Below, piece by piece: positions 15,409-23,755 of a stretch of 43,816 nucleotides of DNA. A model generated the notes under the pieces. The model was not told the origin of the DNA. It made no database searches and worked only from the letters and a program-made list of their open reading frames with translations. The stretch comes from Streptomyces typhae. GTDB lineage: Bacteria > Actinomycetota > Actinomycetes > Streptomycetales > Streptomycetaceae. Both the position numbers and the translations under genes were made by a program. Numbering within the stretch: the first letter of the stretch is position 1; each line of letters begins with the position of its first letter. Location of the stretch: NCBI RefSeq assembly GCF_009755605.1, contig NZ_WPNZ01000028.1, forward strand, positions 90,833 through 134,648, written 5' to 3'.

Positions 15409-15499
15409 CATTCCTCCTGGCAACGCCACTCCGATCATTGCACTGATCCCGGCATGCCGGGTTTAACCGTAAGTGCATCTGAAGTCTTTGGAGTGACCC

Positions 15500-15685
15500 G
15501 TGGCTGCCAACTGCGACGTCTGCGGCAAGGGGCCGGGCTTCGGCAACAACATCTCGCACTCGCACCGCCGTACGCCCCGTCGCTGGAACCCGAACATCCA
15601 GCGCGTGCGTGCCGTGGTCGGCGGGACGCCGAAGCGCCTCAACGCCTGCACCTCGTGCATCAAGGCCGGCAAGGTCTCGCGCTGA
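15500..15685 (+). CDS. rpmB: 50S ribosomal protein L28
   Basis: The 61-residue product begins MAANCDVCGKGPGFGNNISH and is L28 of the large ribosomal subunit. Two CxxC pairs (CDVC and CTSC) make a zinc ribbon, so this is the zinc-containing form; Streptomyces also encode zinc-free paralogues elsewhere, under Zur control. It starts with GTG at 15500 with GGAG about 8 nt upstream, and is monocistronic with its own terminator. Confidence 0.97.
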   Translation: MAANCDVCGKGPGFGNNISHSHRRTPRRWNPNIQRVRAVVGGTPKRLNACTSCIKAGKVSR

Positions 15686-15718
15686 CGCTTCTGCGCGGCC
15701 ACCTAGCCGGTTGCTGAG

Positions 15719-15750
15719 AATGCCGGTCCACCTTCGGGTGGACCGGCATT
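15719..15750 (+). terminator. Rho-independent terminator of rpmB
   Basis: A perfect 14-bp stem (AATGCCGGTCCACC and its complement) closes a TTCG tetraloop, 33 bp after the rpmB stop and ending in ATTTTC. It also lies 62 bp beyond the end of thiD, so it can serve both converging units. Confidence 0.9.
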
Positions 15751-15811
15751 TTCACGTACCCGGAGAAGCGCGGGGCGGCCGCCCCGGACTCCCCGGGGCG
15801 GCACCGTCCGG

Positions 15812-16642
15812 CTAGGGAACCCCCACCCCGTCCCGGAACTCCCAGCCGTGGTCCACGGGCCCGATCCCGTCGCCGAGCGCGAACCCGGCGGCGATCGCGC
15901 CGGTGACGTACGCCTTGGCGGCGGTGACGGCCTCCAGGACGGTCTGCCCCTTCGCGAGCTGCGCCGCGATCGCGCTGGCGAGTGTGCAGCCCGTGCCGTG
16001 CGTGTGGCGGTTGTCGTGGCGCGGGGCGCGCAGCCAGTGCTCCTCGGAGCCGTCGGTCAGCAGGTCGACCGCCTTGGCTGCGCCGACGCCGTCCGTGAGG
16101 TGCCCGCCCTTGATGACGACCCATGCGGGCCCGTACGCGAGGACGGCCGCGGCGGCCCGTCGCATGCCGTCCTCCGACCGGACGCGCACGCCCGTCAGTT
16201 GCTCGACCTCGTCGAGGTTGGGGGTGGCGATCGTGGCGACCGGGAGCAGCTTGGTGCGCACGCAGTCCAGGGCGGAGGCGGCGAGCAGCGCGTCGCCGTG
16301 CTTGGAGACGCCGACCGGGTCGACGACGGCGGGGGCGTCGGTGCCCGCGAGCAAGTCCGCGACCGCCTCGACCAGTTCGGCGGAGGCCAGCATGCCCGTC
16401 TTGACGGCGGAGACGCCGATGTCGTCGACGACGCTGCGGTACTGCGCCCGCACCGCCTCCACCGGCAGCTCCCAAGCGCCCTGCACGCCGACGGAGTTCT
16501 GCGCCGTGACCGCCGTGACGACGCTCATCCCGTGCGTGCCGAGGGCGAGCATCGTCTTCAGGTCGGCCTGGATGCCGGCGCCGCCCCCGGAGTCCGATCC
16601 GGCGACGGTGAGCACCCTCGGGGGCGCGCTGCGCGGGCTCAC
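15812..16642 (-). CDS. thiD: Hydroxymethylpyrimidine/phosphomethylpyrimidine kinase
   Basis: ThiD phosphorylates HMP and HMP-phosphate for thiamine synthesis. The 276-residue ribokinase-fold product has VLTVAGSDSGGGAGIQADLK near the N-terminus, VVIKGGH in the middle and the C-terminal motif HTHGTGCTLASAIAAQLAKG with the catalytic GTGC. It starts with GTG at 16642, overlapping the thiL stop by 4 nt (GTGA), so translation is likely coupled to thiL. Together they cover pyrimidine activation and the final thiamine phosphate step. Confidence 0.96.
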   Translation of the reverse strand: MSPRSAPPRVLTVAGSDSGGGAGIQADLKTMLALGTHGMSVVTAVTAQNSVGVQGAWELPVEAVRAQYRSVVDDIGVSAVKTGMLASAELVEAVADLLAGTDAPAVVDPVGVSKHGDALLAASALDCVRTKLLPVATIATPNLDEVEQLTGVRVRSEDGMRRAAAAVLAYGPAWVVIKGGHLTDGVGAAKAVDLLTDGSEEHWLRAPRHDNRHTHGTGCTLASAIAAQLAKGQTVLEAVTAAKAYVTGAIAAGFALGDGIGPVDHGWEFRDGVGVP

Positions 16643-17610
16643 GCGTCGTCGCCCCCGTTCTCGCCGAAGTGGTCCCAGCCCTTGCTGGTCCAGGGGGCGC
16701 CGTCCACGGTGACCTGCGGCTGCGCGGAGGGGTTGAGGATCTCGCCGATGACCTTCCAGCGGGCGGGCAGCTTCACGTCCGGCGGGAACGTCGCCACGAT
16801 GGCGTGGTCCTCGCCGCCGTTGAGCACCCACTGGAGCGGGTCGACGCCGACGGCCTGCCCGATGTCGTTCATCTGCGAGGGCACGTCCACGTCGCCGGAG
16901 CGGATGTCGATACGCACCTTGCTGGCCTCGGCGATGTGCCCGAGGTCGGCGATCAGGCCGTCGCTGACGTCCGTCATGGCGGTCGCGCCGAGACCGGCGG
17001 CGGCGGGGCCCGCGTGGTAGGGCGGCTCGGGCCTGCGGTGGGCCTCCACGAAGGCGCGCGGCGAGCGGAAGCCGCGGGAGAGGACCGCGTGCCCGGCGGC
17101 GGACCAGCCGAGCCAGCCGGTGACGGCGACGACGTCGCCGGGCTGGGCGCCCGCGCGCGTGACGGGCTCGTGGTTGCGCAGATCGCCGAGGGCGGTGATG
17201 GAGACGGTGATCGTGTCGCCGCGTACGACGTCGCCGCCGACGACGGCCGCGCCCGCGACCTGGCACTCGTCGCGCAGGCCGTCCATCAGCTCGGTGGGCC
17301 AGCTCGCGGGGAGTTCCGCGGGCACGACGAGGCCGAGCAGGATGGCGGTGGGCACCGCGCCCATGGCCGCGATGTCGGCGAGGTTCTGCGCGGCGGCCTT
17401 GCGGCCGACGTCGTAGGCCGTCGACCAGTCGCGGCGGAAGTGCCGGCCCTCCAGGAGGATGTCGGTGCTCGCCACCACCCTGCGGTCCGGGGCGGCCACG
17501 ACGGCGGCGTCGTCGCCGGGGCCGAGACGTACGGCCGGAGTGGAGGTGAGCCGCGAGGTGAGCTCCCTGATGAGCCCGAACTCGCCCAACTCGCCGACGG
17601 TGCCCTTCAT
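16639..17610 (-). CDS. thiL: Thiamine-monophosphate kinase
   Basis: ThiL converts thiamine monophosphate to the active cofactor thiamine diphosphate. The 323-residue product begins MKGTVGELGEFGLIRELTSR, then LGPGDDAAVVAAPD, STDILLEGRHFRRDW with the Mg-binding Asp, AAQNLADIAAMGA, VVGGDVVRGD and TDVSDGLIADLGHIA, all typical. The ATG at 17610 has AAGGAG about 11 nt upstream. It is followed directly by thiD in a two-gene operon and is divergent from the small Lrp-domain gene. Confidence 0.96.
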   Translation of the reverse strand: MKGTVGELGEFGLIRELTSRLTSTPAVRLGPGDDAAVVAAPDRRVVASTDILLEGRHFRRDWSTAYDVGRKAAAQNLADIAAMGAVPTAILLGLVVPAELPASWPTELMDGLRDECQVAGAAVVGGDVVRGDTITVSITALGDLRNHEPVTRAGAQPGDVVAVTGWLGWSAAGHAVLSRGFRSPRAFVEAHRRPEPPYHAGPAAAGLGATAMTDVSDGLIADLGHIAEASKVRIDIRSGDVDVPSQMNDIGQAVGVDPLQWVLNGGEDHAIVATFPPDVKLPARWKVIGEILNPSAQPQVTVDGAPWTSKGWDHFGENGGDDA

Positions 17611-17825
17611 GCGCGTGCTGCTCCTTCTGCCACGGTTGCCGCGGTCCGCTTGCGGTCGCGAGCCGTCCCTGTCGTCGGTACGGTCGACGTGACCGTCAAC
17701 CTCTGTTGTCCGTCCGCCGCGATGTGCACGCCACAGCTCCCCCGGGTCTCCCCGTGGCGAGCGGCGACGCGGTACCGTGGCGTCCCTTCTCCCCACATGA
17801 TCCTCGTGGCCGCCCTGGAGGTTCC

Positions 17826-18059
17826 GTGGTACAGGCGTACATCCTGATCCAGACCGAGGTCGGCAAGGCGTCGACCGTCGCCGAGCTGATCGGCAAGATC
17901 CCGGGAGTGATCCAGGCCGAGGACGTGACCGGTCCCTACGATGTCATCGTGCGCGCGCAGGCGGACACGGTCGACGAACTCGGCCGCATGGTGGTCGCCA
18001 AGGTCCAGCAGGTGGACGGCATCACCAGAACCCTGACCTGCCCGGTCGTGCACTTGTAG
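17826..18059 (+). CDS. Stand-alone Lrp/AsnC ligand-binding (RAM) domain protein
   Basis: The 77-residue product (MVQAYILIQTEVGKASTVAE...) is just the alpha/beta sandwich RAM domain of Lrp/AsnC proteins, with IPGVIQAEDVTGPYDVIVRAQ in the core. It lacks the DNA-binding helix-turn-helix, and nothing in frame upstream supplies one. GTG at 17826 is preceded by GGAGG with ideal spacing, which rules out a longer start. Such proteins bind amino acids or co-assemble with full-length Lrp proteins. It is followed 20 bp later by the DUF3515 lipoprotein gene. Confidence 0.9.
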   Translation: MVQAYILIQTEVGKASTVAELIGKIPGVIQAEDVTGPYDVIVRAQADTVDELGRMVVAKVQQVDGITRTLTCPVVHL

Positions 18060-18079
18060 CCCCCGTCTACCCTGGCCCG

Positions 18080-18580
18080 GTGAACTTCCCCCGTCTCCGG
18101 CGCCGCTGCTCCACCGGCATGTCCGCTGTCGCACTCCTGCTCGCCACAGCGGCCTGCTCATCAACGGACGACAGGGCCTCGGTGGTGGTTCCGTCCCCGG
18201 CCGCGAAGGCCGCGGGGCTCTGCCGGGATCTGCACGCACAGCTCCCGGAGAAGGTCGACGGGCTCCATCGCTCCGACCCCGCGCCGAAGTCGGATCTGAC
18301 CGCCGGGTGGGGAGACCCGGCGATCATACTGCGCTGCGGTGTCGAACAGCCCCCGGAGATGCTCGACCCGGAGGTGGCCAAGTCGGACGGCGTGAAGGTG
18401 AACGGCGTCGCCTGGCTGCTGCAGAAGCGCGACGACGGGTCGTACGTCTTCACCACCGGGCTGCGTCTGGCGTACGTCGAGGTGACGCTGCCGAAGGAGC
18501 GGACGGGGAACGGCCTGGGCCCGCTCACCGACTTCGCCGCACCCATCAAGAAGACGATCCCCTTCGGCGTCGCCCAGTAA
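18080..18580 (+). CDS. DUF3515 family lipoprotein
   Basis: The 166-residue product has a basic start (MNFPRLRRRC), a hydrophobic segment and a lipobox-like LATAAC with Cys26 as probable lipidation site, although the -3 residue (Thr) is not the usual Leu. The mature part matches the DUF3515 family of actinobacterial exported proteins: CRDLHAQLPEKVDG, GWGDPAIILRCGV, VNGVAWLLQ and FTTGLRLAYVEVTLP. The function of this family is unknown. It starts with GTG at 18080 and is convergent with ddl. Confidence 0.87.
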   Translation: MNFPRLRRRCSTGMSAVALLLATAACSSTDDRASVVVPSPAAKAAGLCRDLHAQLPEKVDGLHRSDPAPKSDLTAGWGDPAIILRCGVEQPPEMLDPEVAKSDGVKVNGVAWLLQKRDDGSYVFTTGLRLAYVEVTLPKERTGNGLGPLTDFAAPIKKTIPFGVAQ

Positions 18581-18601
18581 GGGGCGCGGGCCCCGCGCCC
18601 C
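18581..18601. terminator. Hairpin between the DUF3515 gene and ddl
   Basis: GGGGCGCGG-GCC-CCGCGCCCC is a perfect 9-bp stem with a 3-nt loop starting directly after the DUF3515 stop codon. It lies between convergent genes and has no U-tract, as is common in Streptomyces. Confidence 0.65.
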
Positions 18602-18634
18602 TCCGGGCCCCCGTCGTCGTCCAGTGGTCGTCGT

Positions 18635-19825
18635 CTAGCGCAGCCCGGTGGACCGGGAGAGCGCCGCCTGAATGAGGCGGTCGACGAGTTCCGCGTAGCC
18701 GACGCCGCTCTTCTCCCACATCTGCGGGTACATGGAGATCGGTGTGAAGCCCGGCATGGTGTTGATCTCGTTGATGACGAACTGCCCGTCCTCGGTGAGG
18801 AAGAAGTCCGCGCGCACCAGGCCCTCACAGGACGCCGCGTCGAACGCGGCCACCGCGAGCCGCTGCACCTCCGCGGTCTCCTCCGGGGTGAGCGGGGCGG
18901 GCACGAGTCCGGGCGTCGAGTCGATGTACTTCGCCTCGAAGTCGTAGTAGTCGTGGGCCTGCACCGGCGGGATCTCGGCGGGCACGCTCGCGCGCGGCCC
19001 GTCCTCGAACTCCAGGACGCCGCACTCGATCTCACGGCCGCGGAGCAGCGCCTCGACGATGATCTTCGGGTCGTGGCGCTGTGCCTCGGCAATGGCCTCG
19101 TCGAGGCCATCGAAGGAGTCGACCTTCGTGATGCCGATCGACGAGCCCGCGCGCGCGGGCTTGATGAACAGCGGCCAGCCGTGCTCGCCCGCGAAGTCCG
19201 CGACGCGCTGCCGGGCCTCCTTCTCCTCGCGCTGCCACTCGCGCGGCCTGATCACGAGGTACGGGCCGACGGGCAGCCCGAAGGAGGTGAAGACCCGCTT
19301 CATGTACTCCTTGTCCTGGCCGACGGCCGAGGCGAGCACGCCCGCGCCCACGTAGGGCACGCCCGACAGTTCCAGGAGGCCCTGGAGGGTGCCGTCCTCG
19401 CCGTAGGGGCCGTGCAGCATCGGGAAGACGACGTCGACCTCGCCGAGCGCCTTGGGCACGGTGCCGGGCTCGCTGTAGACGACTTCGCGGTTGCCCGGGT
19501 CGACCGGCAGGACGACACCGCCCTCGGCCGACTCGGCGAGGTCCGCCACGCTCGGCACCTTGCGGTCGGCGATGGCCATGCGGTCGGGCTCGTCGGCCGT
19601 CAGCGCCCAGCGCCCGTCCGTCGTGATGCCGATGGGCAGCACGTCGTACTTGCTGCGGTCGATGGCGCGCAGGACGGCGCCGGCGGTGACGACGGAGATG
19701 CCGTGCTCCGAGCTGCGACCGCCGAACACGACGGCCACCCGCGGCTTGCGGGGCTGCCCGGACGGGTCGGTGCCGGGACGCGCGGTGCTCTGCTCAGGGC
19801 TCTGGGGGAGGTTCTCGCTGCTCAT
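18635..19825 (-). CDS. ddl: D-alanine--D-alanine ligase
   Basis: Ddl joins two D-alanines with ATP for peptidoglycan precursor synthesis. The 396-residue product has VVFGGRSSEHGISVVTAG near residue 33, LHGPYGEDGTLQGLLEL, the ATP-grasp elements KPARAGSSIGITKV and DYYDFEAKYID, and the Mg-binding C-terminal EINTMPGFTPISMYP. It is slightly longer than typical because of a polar N-terminal extension of about 25 residues. The ATG at 19825 lacks a strong Shine-Dalgarno. I see no sign of the D-lactate (VanA-like) specificity, but residues were not aligned. Confidence 0.96.
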   Translation of the reverse strand: MSSENLPQSPEQSTARPGTDPSGQPRKPRVAVVFGGRSSEHGISVVTAGAVLRAIDRSKYDVLPIGITTDGRWALTADEPDRMAIADRKVPSVADLAESAEGGVVLPVDPGNREVVYSEPGTVPKALGEVDVVFPMLHGPYGEDGTLQGLLELSGVPYVGAGVLASAVGQDKEYMKRVFTSFGLPVGPYLVIRPREWQREEKEARQRVADFAGEHGWPLFIKPARAGSSIGITKVDSFDGLDEAIAEAQRHDPKIIVEALLRGREIECGVLEFEDGPRASVPAEIPPVQAHDYYDFEAKYIDSTPGLVPAPLTPEETAEVQRLAVAAFDAASCEGLVRADFFLTEDGQFVINEINTMPGFTPISMYPQMWEKSGVGYAELVDRLIQAALSRSTGLR

Positions 19826-19893
19826 ATCGCGTTGAGCGTACCCGGTGGCCCCTGCGACGTCAGTGTGCAGCCGGTGACCAGCGGGTCAGGCGC

Positions 19894-19916
19894 GGCCCGC
19901 CGGTGACCGGCGGGCC
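19894..19916 (-). terminator. Hairpin terminator after gpsA
   Basis: A perfect 10-bp GC stem (GGCCCGCCGG and its complement) with a TGA loop lies 39 bp beyond the gpsA stop and upstream of ddl. It probably separates the plsC-gpsA transcript from ddl. Confidence 0.65.
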
Positions 19917-19954
19917 GGACGCGCTCCGCCGGTGCGGGGCGCGTCCGTGGGCGC

Positions 19955-20965
19955 TCAGCGCCGTTCCGGCTTGGCGCTGCGCGACATCAGCTCCTTGAGG
20001 GCCACCAACGGCGGGGTGCCCTCGTGCACGATGCCGACGACCGTCTCGGTGATGGGCATGTCGACGCCGTGCCTGCGGGCCAGATCGAGCACGGACTCGC
20101 AGGACTTGACGCCCTCGGCGGTCTGGCGGGTGACCGCGATGGTCTCCTCCAGGGTCATGCCCTTGCCGAGGTTGGTGCCGAAGGTGTGGTTCCGCGAGAG
20201 CGGCGACGAACAGGTGGCGACCAGGTCGCCGAGGCCCGCGAGACCGGCGAAGGTCAGCGGGTCCGCGCCCATCGCGAGGCCGAGCCGGGTGGTCTCGGCG
20301 AGGCCGCGGGTGATCAGTGAGCCCTTGGTGTTGTCGCCGAGGCCCATGCCGTCCGCGATGCCGACGGCGAGCCCGATGACGTTCTTGACGGCGCCGCCCA
20401 GTTCGCAGCCGACCACGTCGGTGTTGGTGTAGGGCCGGAAGTACGGGGTGTGGCAGGCCGTCTGAAGGCGTACGGCGACCGACTCGTCGCGGCAGGCGAC
20501 CACGGAGGCGGCGGGCTGCCGGGCGGCGATCTCCCGCGCCAGGTTCGGGCCCGTGACCACGGCGATCCGCTCGGCGGGAGCCTTGGTGACGTCCTCGACG
20601 ACCTCGCTCATGCGCATCGCGGAGCCGAGCTCGACGCCCTTCATCAGGGAGACGAGCACCGTGTCGGGGGCGAGCAGCGGCGTCCACGCGGCGAGGCCCG
20701 CGCGCAGCGTCTGCGAGGGCACGGCGAGCACGGTGAAGTCGGCGGCGTCCGCGGCCTCGGCCGCGTCGGTGGTGGCGCGCACGTTGCGCGGCAGCTCGAC
20801 GCCCGGCAGATAGTCCGGGTTGGTGTGCGTGGAGTTGACCGCGTCGGCGAGCTCCGCGCGGCGGCCCCACAGGGTGACGTCGCAGCCGGCGTCCGCCAGG
20901 ACCATGCCGAAGGCCGTCCCCCACGAGCCGGTTCCGAAGACGGCGGCCTTCAGGGTTCGGGTCAC
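19955..20965 (-). CDS. gpsA: Glycerol-3-phosphate dehydrogenase [NAD(P)+]
   Basis: GpsA reduces dihydroxyacetone phosphate to sn-glycerol 3-phosphate for phospholipid synthesis. The 336-residue product has the Rossmann motif VFGTGSWGTAFG near residue 9, SLMKGVE, TGPNLAREIA, the catalytic Lys in GGAVKNVIGLAVG and LAGLGDLVATCSSPLSRN. GTG at 20965 overlaps the plsC stop by 4 nt (GTGA). Its product is the substrate of glycerophosphate acyltransferases, which makes the pairing with plsC metabolically coherent. Confidence 0.96.
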   Translation of the reverse strand: MTRTLKAAVFGTGSWGTAFGMVLADAGCDVTLWGRRAELADAVNSTHTNPDYLPGVELPRNVRATTDAAEAADAADFTVLAVPSQTLRAGLAAWTPLLAPDTVLVSLMKGVELGSAMRMSEVVEDVTKAPAERIAVVTGPNLAREIAARQPAASVVACRDESVAVRLQTACHTPYFRPYTNTDVVGCELGGAVKNVIGLAVGIADGMGLGDNTKGSLITRGLAETTRLGLAMGADPLTFAGLAGLGDLVATCSSPLSRNHTFGTNLGKGMTLEETIAVTRQTAEGVKSCESVLDLARRHGVDMPITETVVGIVHEGTPPLVALKELMSRSAKPERR

Positions 20966-21747
20966 TTGCTCTCCTCAGAACTGCCTTGCTCCGTACGGCC
21001 GCCGGCGGCGCCGGGGTCCGCGGCCCTGCGGCGCTGCGCGAGACGGACTTCCCGCGGGTCGTAACGCTTCTGCGGGGCCTTCTCGCCGCGCAGCTCCGCG
21101 AGGAGTTCGGTGACGGCGGCCATGATGGCCTCGGTGGCCTCCTTCAGGAGGTCCGGGGTCATCTCCTTGTCGTAGAAGCGCTCCAGGTCGACGGGCGGTC
21201 CCGCGAGCACGTGGTGCGTCTTGCGCGGCAGCACCGCGGGCTTCTTCGCGTACGGCGGCAGCACGTGGTTGGCGCCCCACTGGGCGACCGGGACGACCGG
21301 GCACTTGGTCTGGAGCGCGACGCGCGCGACCCCTGTCTTGCCCGTCATGGGCCACAGGTCCGGGTCGCGGGTCAGGGTGCCCTCGGGGTAGAACGCCACA
21401 CATTCACCGCGCTCGACCGCGTCGATGGCGGCCCGGAAGGCGCTCAGCGCATTGGTGGTCTCGCGGTAGACCGGGATCTGCCCGGTGCCCCGCATGAACG
21501 CCCCGATGAAGCCCTTCTTGAAGAGCCCGTGCTTGGCGAGGAAACGCGGTACCCGCCCCGTGTTGTACTGAAAGTGGGCGTACGCGAACGGGTCGAGATG
21601 CGAATTGTGGTTCACGGCGGTGATAAATCCGCCGTCAGCCGGAATGTGCTCCATTCCCCGCCAGTCCCGCTTGATCAGAACCAACAGCGGCGGTTTAGCG
21701 ATGACCGCCGCCAGGCGGTACCAGAAGCCGATTCTGCGGCGGGACAC
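20962..21747 (-). CDS. plsC: 1-acyl-sn-glycerol-3-phosphate acyltransferase (PlsC family)
   Basis: PlsC-type enzymes acylate lysophosphatidic acid at the membrane. The 261-residue product starts MSRRRIGFWYRLAAVI, then the block-I motif NHNSHLDP near residue 52, GTGQIPVYRE, and block III FYPEGTLTRDPDLWP. A basic, disordered C-terminus follows. The GTG at 21747 is chosen because GGAGGAAGG lies about 7 nt upstream, inside the longer frame that would begin at 21765. It overlaps gpsA by 4 nt. Exact acyl substrate is inferred. Confidence 0.92.
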   Translation of the reverse strand: MSRRRIGFWYRLAAVIAKPPLLVLIKRDWRGMEHIPADGGFITAVNHNSHLDPFAYAHFQYNTGRVPRFLAKHGLFKKGFIGAFMRGTGQIPVYRETTNALSAFRAAIDAVERGECVAFYPEGTLTRDPDLWPMTGKTGVARVALQTKCPVVPVAQWGANHVLPPYAKKPAVLPRKTHHVLAGPPVDLERFYDKEMTPDLLKEATEAIMAAVTELLAELRGEKAPQKRYDPREVRLAQRRRAADPGAAGGRTEQGSSEESK

Positions 21748-21969
21748 TCGGACACCTTCCTCCATGAGCCGGGTCGGCCGCACAAGTGTCGCCCCAGGCT
21801 GCCGTCCTGTCGAGAACACCGTACGCCCACCCGTCCACCGCCACCCCCTTCGCGCCCCCTCGTGCCCGAGGGCCCGGACCCGGCACCGCCGCCGGCCCCC
21901 GCACCCCAGGCCTCCGCCACCTTCTTCCCGCAGGTCACAATGGGCCCGACGCGAAGGACGGAGCCCGGT

Positions 21970-22614
21970 GTGCAGTGGACCCTGGTGATACCGCTCAAGC
22001 CGCTGGAGCGGGCCAAGAGCCGACTCGCGGCAGCCGCCGGTGACGGCTTGCGGCCCGCTCTCGCCCTGGCGTTCGCGCAGGACACGGTGGGTGCGGCGGT
22101 GGCCTGCCCGTCCGTGCGGGATGTGGTGGTCGTCACGGACGACGTGCGGGCGGGCCGCGAACTGACGGCGCTCGGTGCCCGCGTCGTCCCCGACACCCCC
22201 GCGGACGGCCTGAACGCCGCCCTCGCCCATGCGGCGCTCCAGGTGCGTTCGACGCGGCCCCGGGCGGCCGTGGCCGCGCTCAACGCCGATCTGCCCGCGC
22301 TGCGCCCCGCGGAATTGGCCCGGGTCCTCGATGCCGCCGCGCACTTCCCGCGGGCTTTTCTCCCGGACGCCGCGGGAATCGGCACGACCTTGCTGACCGC
22401 GGCTCCCGGAACCGAATTGCGGCCACAATTCGGCGGGGCCTCGCGCGCCCGCCACCGGGACTCCGGCGCGCGGGAACTCGGGGCCGCCGAAGCGGGTGCC
22501 GCCTCTTCCGTGCGCCAGGACGTGGACACCGGCGACGACCTGCGCACCGCGCTCGCCATCGGGGTGGGCCCGTACACGGCCGCGGCGGCGGCCGGGCTGC
22601 TCATCCCGGACTGA
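21970..22614 (+). CDS. cofC: 2-phospho-L-lactate (phosphoenolpyruvate) guanylyltransferase
   Basis: CofC/FbiD activates 2-phospholactate or phosphoenolpyruvate with GTP in coenzyme F420 synthesis, an important deazaflavin cofactor in actinobacteria. The 214-residue product begins MQWTLVIPLKPLERAKSRLA with the conserved nucleotide-binding start, then VVVVTDD, GLNAALAHA, AALNADLPALRPAEL and FLPDAAGIGTTLL, and ends with DVDTGDDLRTAL. GTG at 21970 is preceded by GGAG at 6 nt. It is divergent from plsC with a 222-bp spacer. Confidence 0.93.
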   Translation: MQWTLVIPLKPLERAKSRLAAAAGDGLRPALALAFAQDTVGAAVACPSVRDVVVVTDDVRAGRELTALGARVVPDTPADGLNAALAHAALQVRSTRPRAAVAALNADLPALRPAELARVLDAAAHFPRAFLPDAAGIGTTLLTAAPGTELRPQFGGASRARHRDSGARELGAAEAGAASSVRQDVDTGDDLRTALAIGVGPYTAAAAAGLLIPD

Positions 22615-22693
22615 GGAACCGGGGCCCGGGAGCAGCGGGACCGGGAACCGCCAGGGCCGGGGGCCGCGGCGGCGGACTGAGTACGCTTCCCCC

Positions 22694-22897
22694 ATGCAGG
22701 CCACCGCGTACACGTACGACTCCGACACCCGCACCGGCAGCGTGCTCCTCGACGACGGCACCCCGGTGCCCTTCGACGCCCCCGCGTTCGACGCGGGCGG
22801 TCTGCGCCTGCTCAGGCCCGGTCAGCGGGTGCGCATCGAGGTGACCGGCGCGGGCGAGGCCCGCCACATCACGCTGGTCACGCTCCAGACGTTCTGA
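22694..22897 (+). CDS. Small OB-fold-like protein (67 aa), possibly cold-shock-domain related
   Basis: The product starts MQATAYTYDSDTRTGSVLLD and continues with DDGTPVPFDAPAFDAGGLR, LRPGQRVRIEVTG and ITLVTLQTF. The spacing of Gly, Val and Phe and the pattern SVLLDDG...LRPGQRVRIEV resembles a cold-shock or S1-like beta barrel, but RNA-binding RNP motifs are not clear. It lies 79 bp after cofC on the same strand and may be co-transcribed. I know it only as a conserved Streptomyces hypothetical protein. Confidence 0.8.
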   Translation: MQATAYTYDSDTRTGSVLLDDGTPVPFDAPAFDAGGLRLLRPGQRVRIEVTGAGEARHITLVTLQTF

Positions 22898-22986
22898 CCG
22901 GCCGCCGCACCCGAACGGCCCCGCGCCGCCGTGTCCCCCCGGATCGCGCGCGGCGCCCGTGTCCCCCGAACAGCCCCGCACACGCC

Positions 22987-23025
22987 GCGGGCCGGGCTCC
23001 CCTGGGGGAGTCCGGCCCGGCGCGT
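22987..23025. terminator. Long GC hairpin downstream of hupS
   Basis: An imperfect 14-bp stem (GGGCCGGGCTCCCC against GGGGAGTCCGGCCC, one G-T pair) with a minimal loop lies between the small OB-like gene and hupS, which converge. It probably terminates hupS on the minus strand. Confidence 0.65.
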
Positions 23026-23041
23026 GAGTGCCCTGCAGCCC

Positions 23042-23755
23042 TTACTTCTTGCGGGCGGTGGCCTTCTTGGCGGTGGTCTTGCGCGCCGTCGACTTCTTGG
23101 CGGGCGCCTTCTTGGCCGTGGCCTTCTTGGCGGGCGCCTTCTTGGCGGCGGCCTTCTTGGCGGTGGTCTTCTTCGCCGTCGCCGCCTTGGCCGTCTTCTT
23201 GGCGGTGGTGGCGGCCTTCTTCGCCGTGGCCGTCTTCGCCGTCTTCTTGGCGGCAGCGGTGGTGGTGGCCTTCTTGGCCGTGGTCGCCTTCTTGGCGGTG
23301 GCCGTGGTCTTCTTCGCCGCCGGGGTCGCCTTCTTGGCGGCGGCGGTGGTCTTCTTGGCCGTGGCCTTCTTGGCGGTGGTGGCCTTCTTGGCGGCCGCCT
23401 TCTTGACCGTCGCCGAAGCGCCGCCGGTCAGGCTGCCCTTGGGCGCCTTCTTCACCGCGACGTCGTTCTTCGGGAGCTTCTTCGAGCCGCTCACCAGGTC
23501 CTTGAAGCCCTGGCCCGCGCGGAAGCGGGGCACCGAGGTCTTCTTGACCCGCACGCGCTCCCCGGTCTGCGGGTTGCGGGCGTACCGGGCCGGGCGGTCG
23601 ACCTTCTCGAACGAGCCGAACCCGGTGACCGAAACGCGGTCACCGCTGACGACGGCACGGACGACGGCGTCCAGGACCGCGTCCACGGCGTCGGCGGCCT
23701 GCTGCCGGCCACCGACCTTGTCGGCAATCGCTTCTACGAGCTGCGCCTTGTTCAC
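23042..23755 (-). CDS. hupS: HU-family nucleoid protein with lysine-rich C-terminal tail
   Basis: HupS is the sporulation-associated HU homologue of Streptomyces that compacts spore chromosomes. Residues 1-92 form an HU fold: MNKAQLVEAIADKVGG, GDRVSVTGFGSFEKVDRPA and ARNPQTGERVRVKKTSVPRF (in pieces). The following 145 residues are histone-H1-like repeats of KKA, KKAT and AKKTTA that would bind DNA or linker regions nonspecifically. GTG at 23755 has GGGGAAGA upstream. An AT-rich promoter region (GGTATATATCTGCC on the minus strand near 23820) precedes it, unusual in this window. Confidence 0.95.
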   Translation of the reverse strand: MNKAQLVEAIADKVGGRQQAADAVDAVLDAVVRAVVSGDRVSVTGFGSFEKVDRPARYARNPQTGERVRVKKTSVPRFRAGQGFKDLVSGSKKLPKNDVAVKKAPKGSLTGGASATVKKAAAKKATTAKKATAKKTTAAAKKATPAAKKTTATAKKATTAKKATTTAAAKKTAKTATAKKAATTAKKTAKAATAKKTTAKKAAAKKAPAKKATAKKAPAKKSTARKTTAKKATARKK

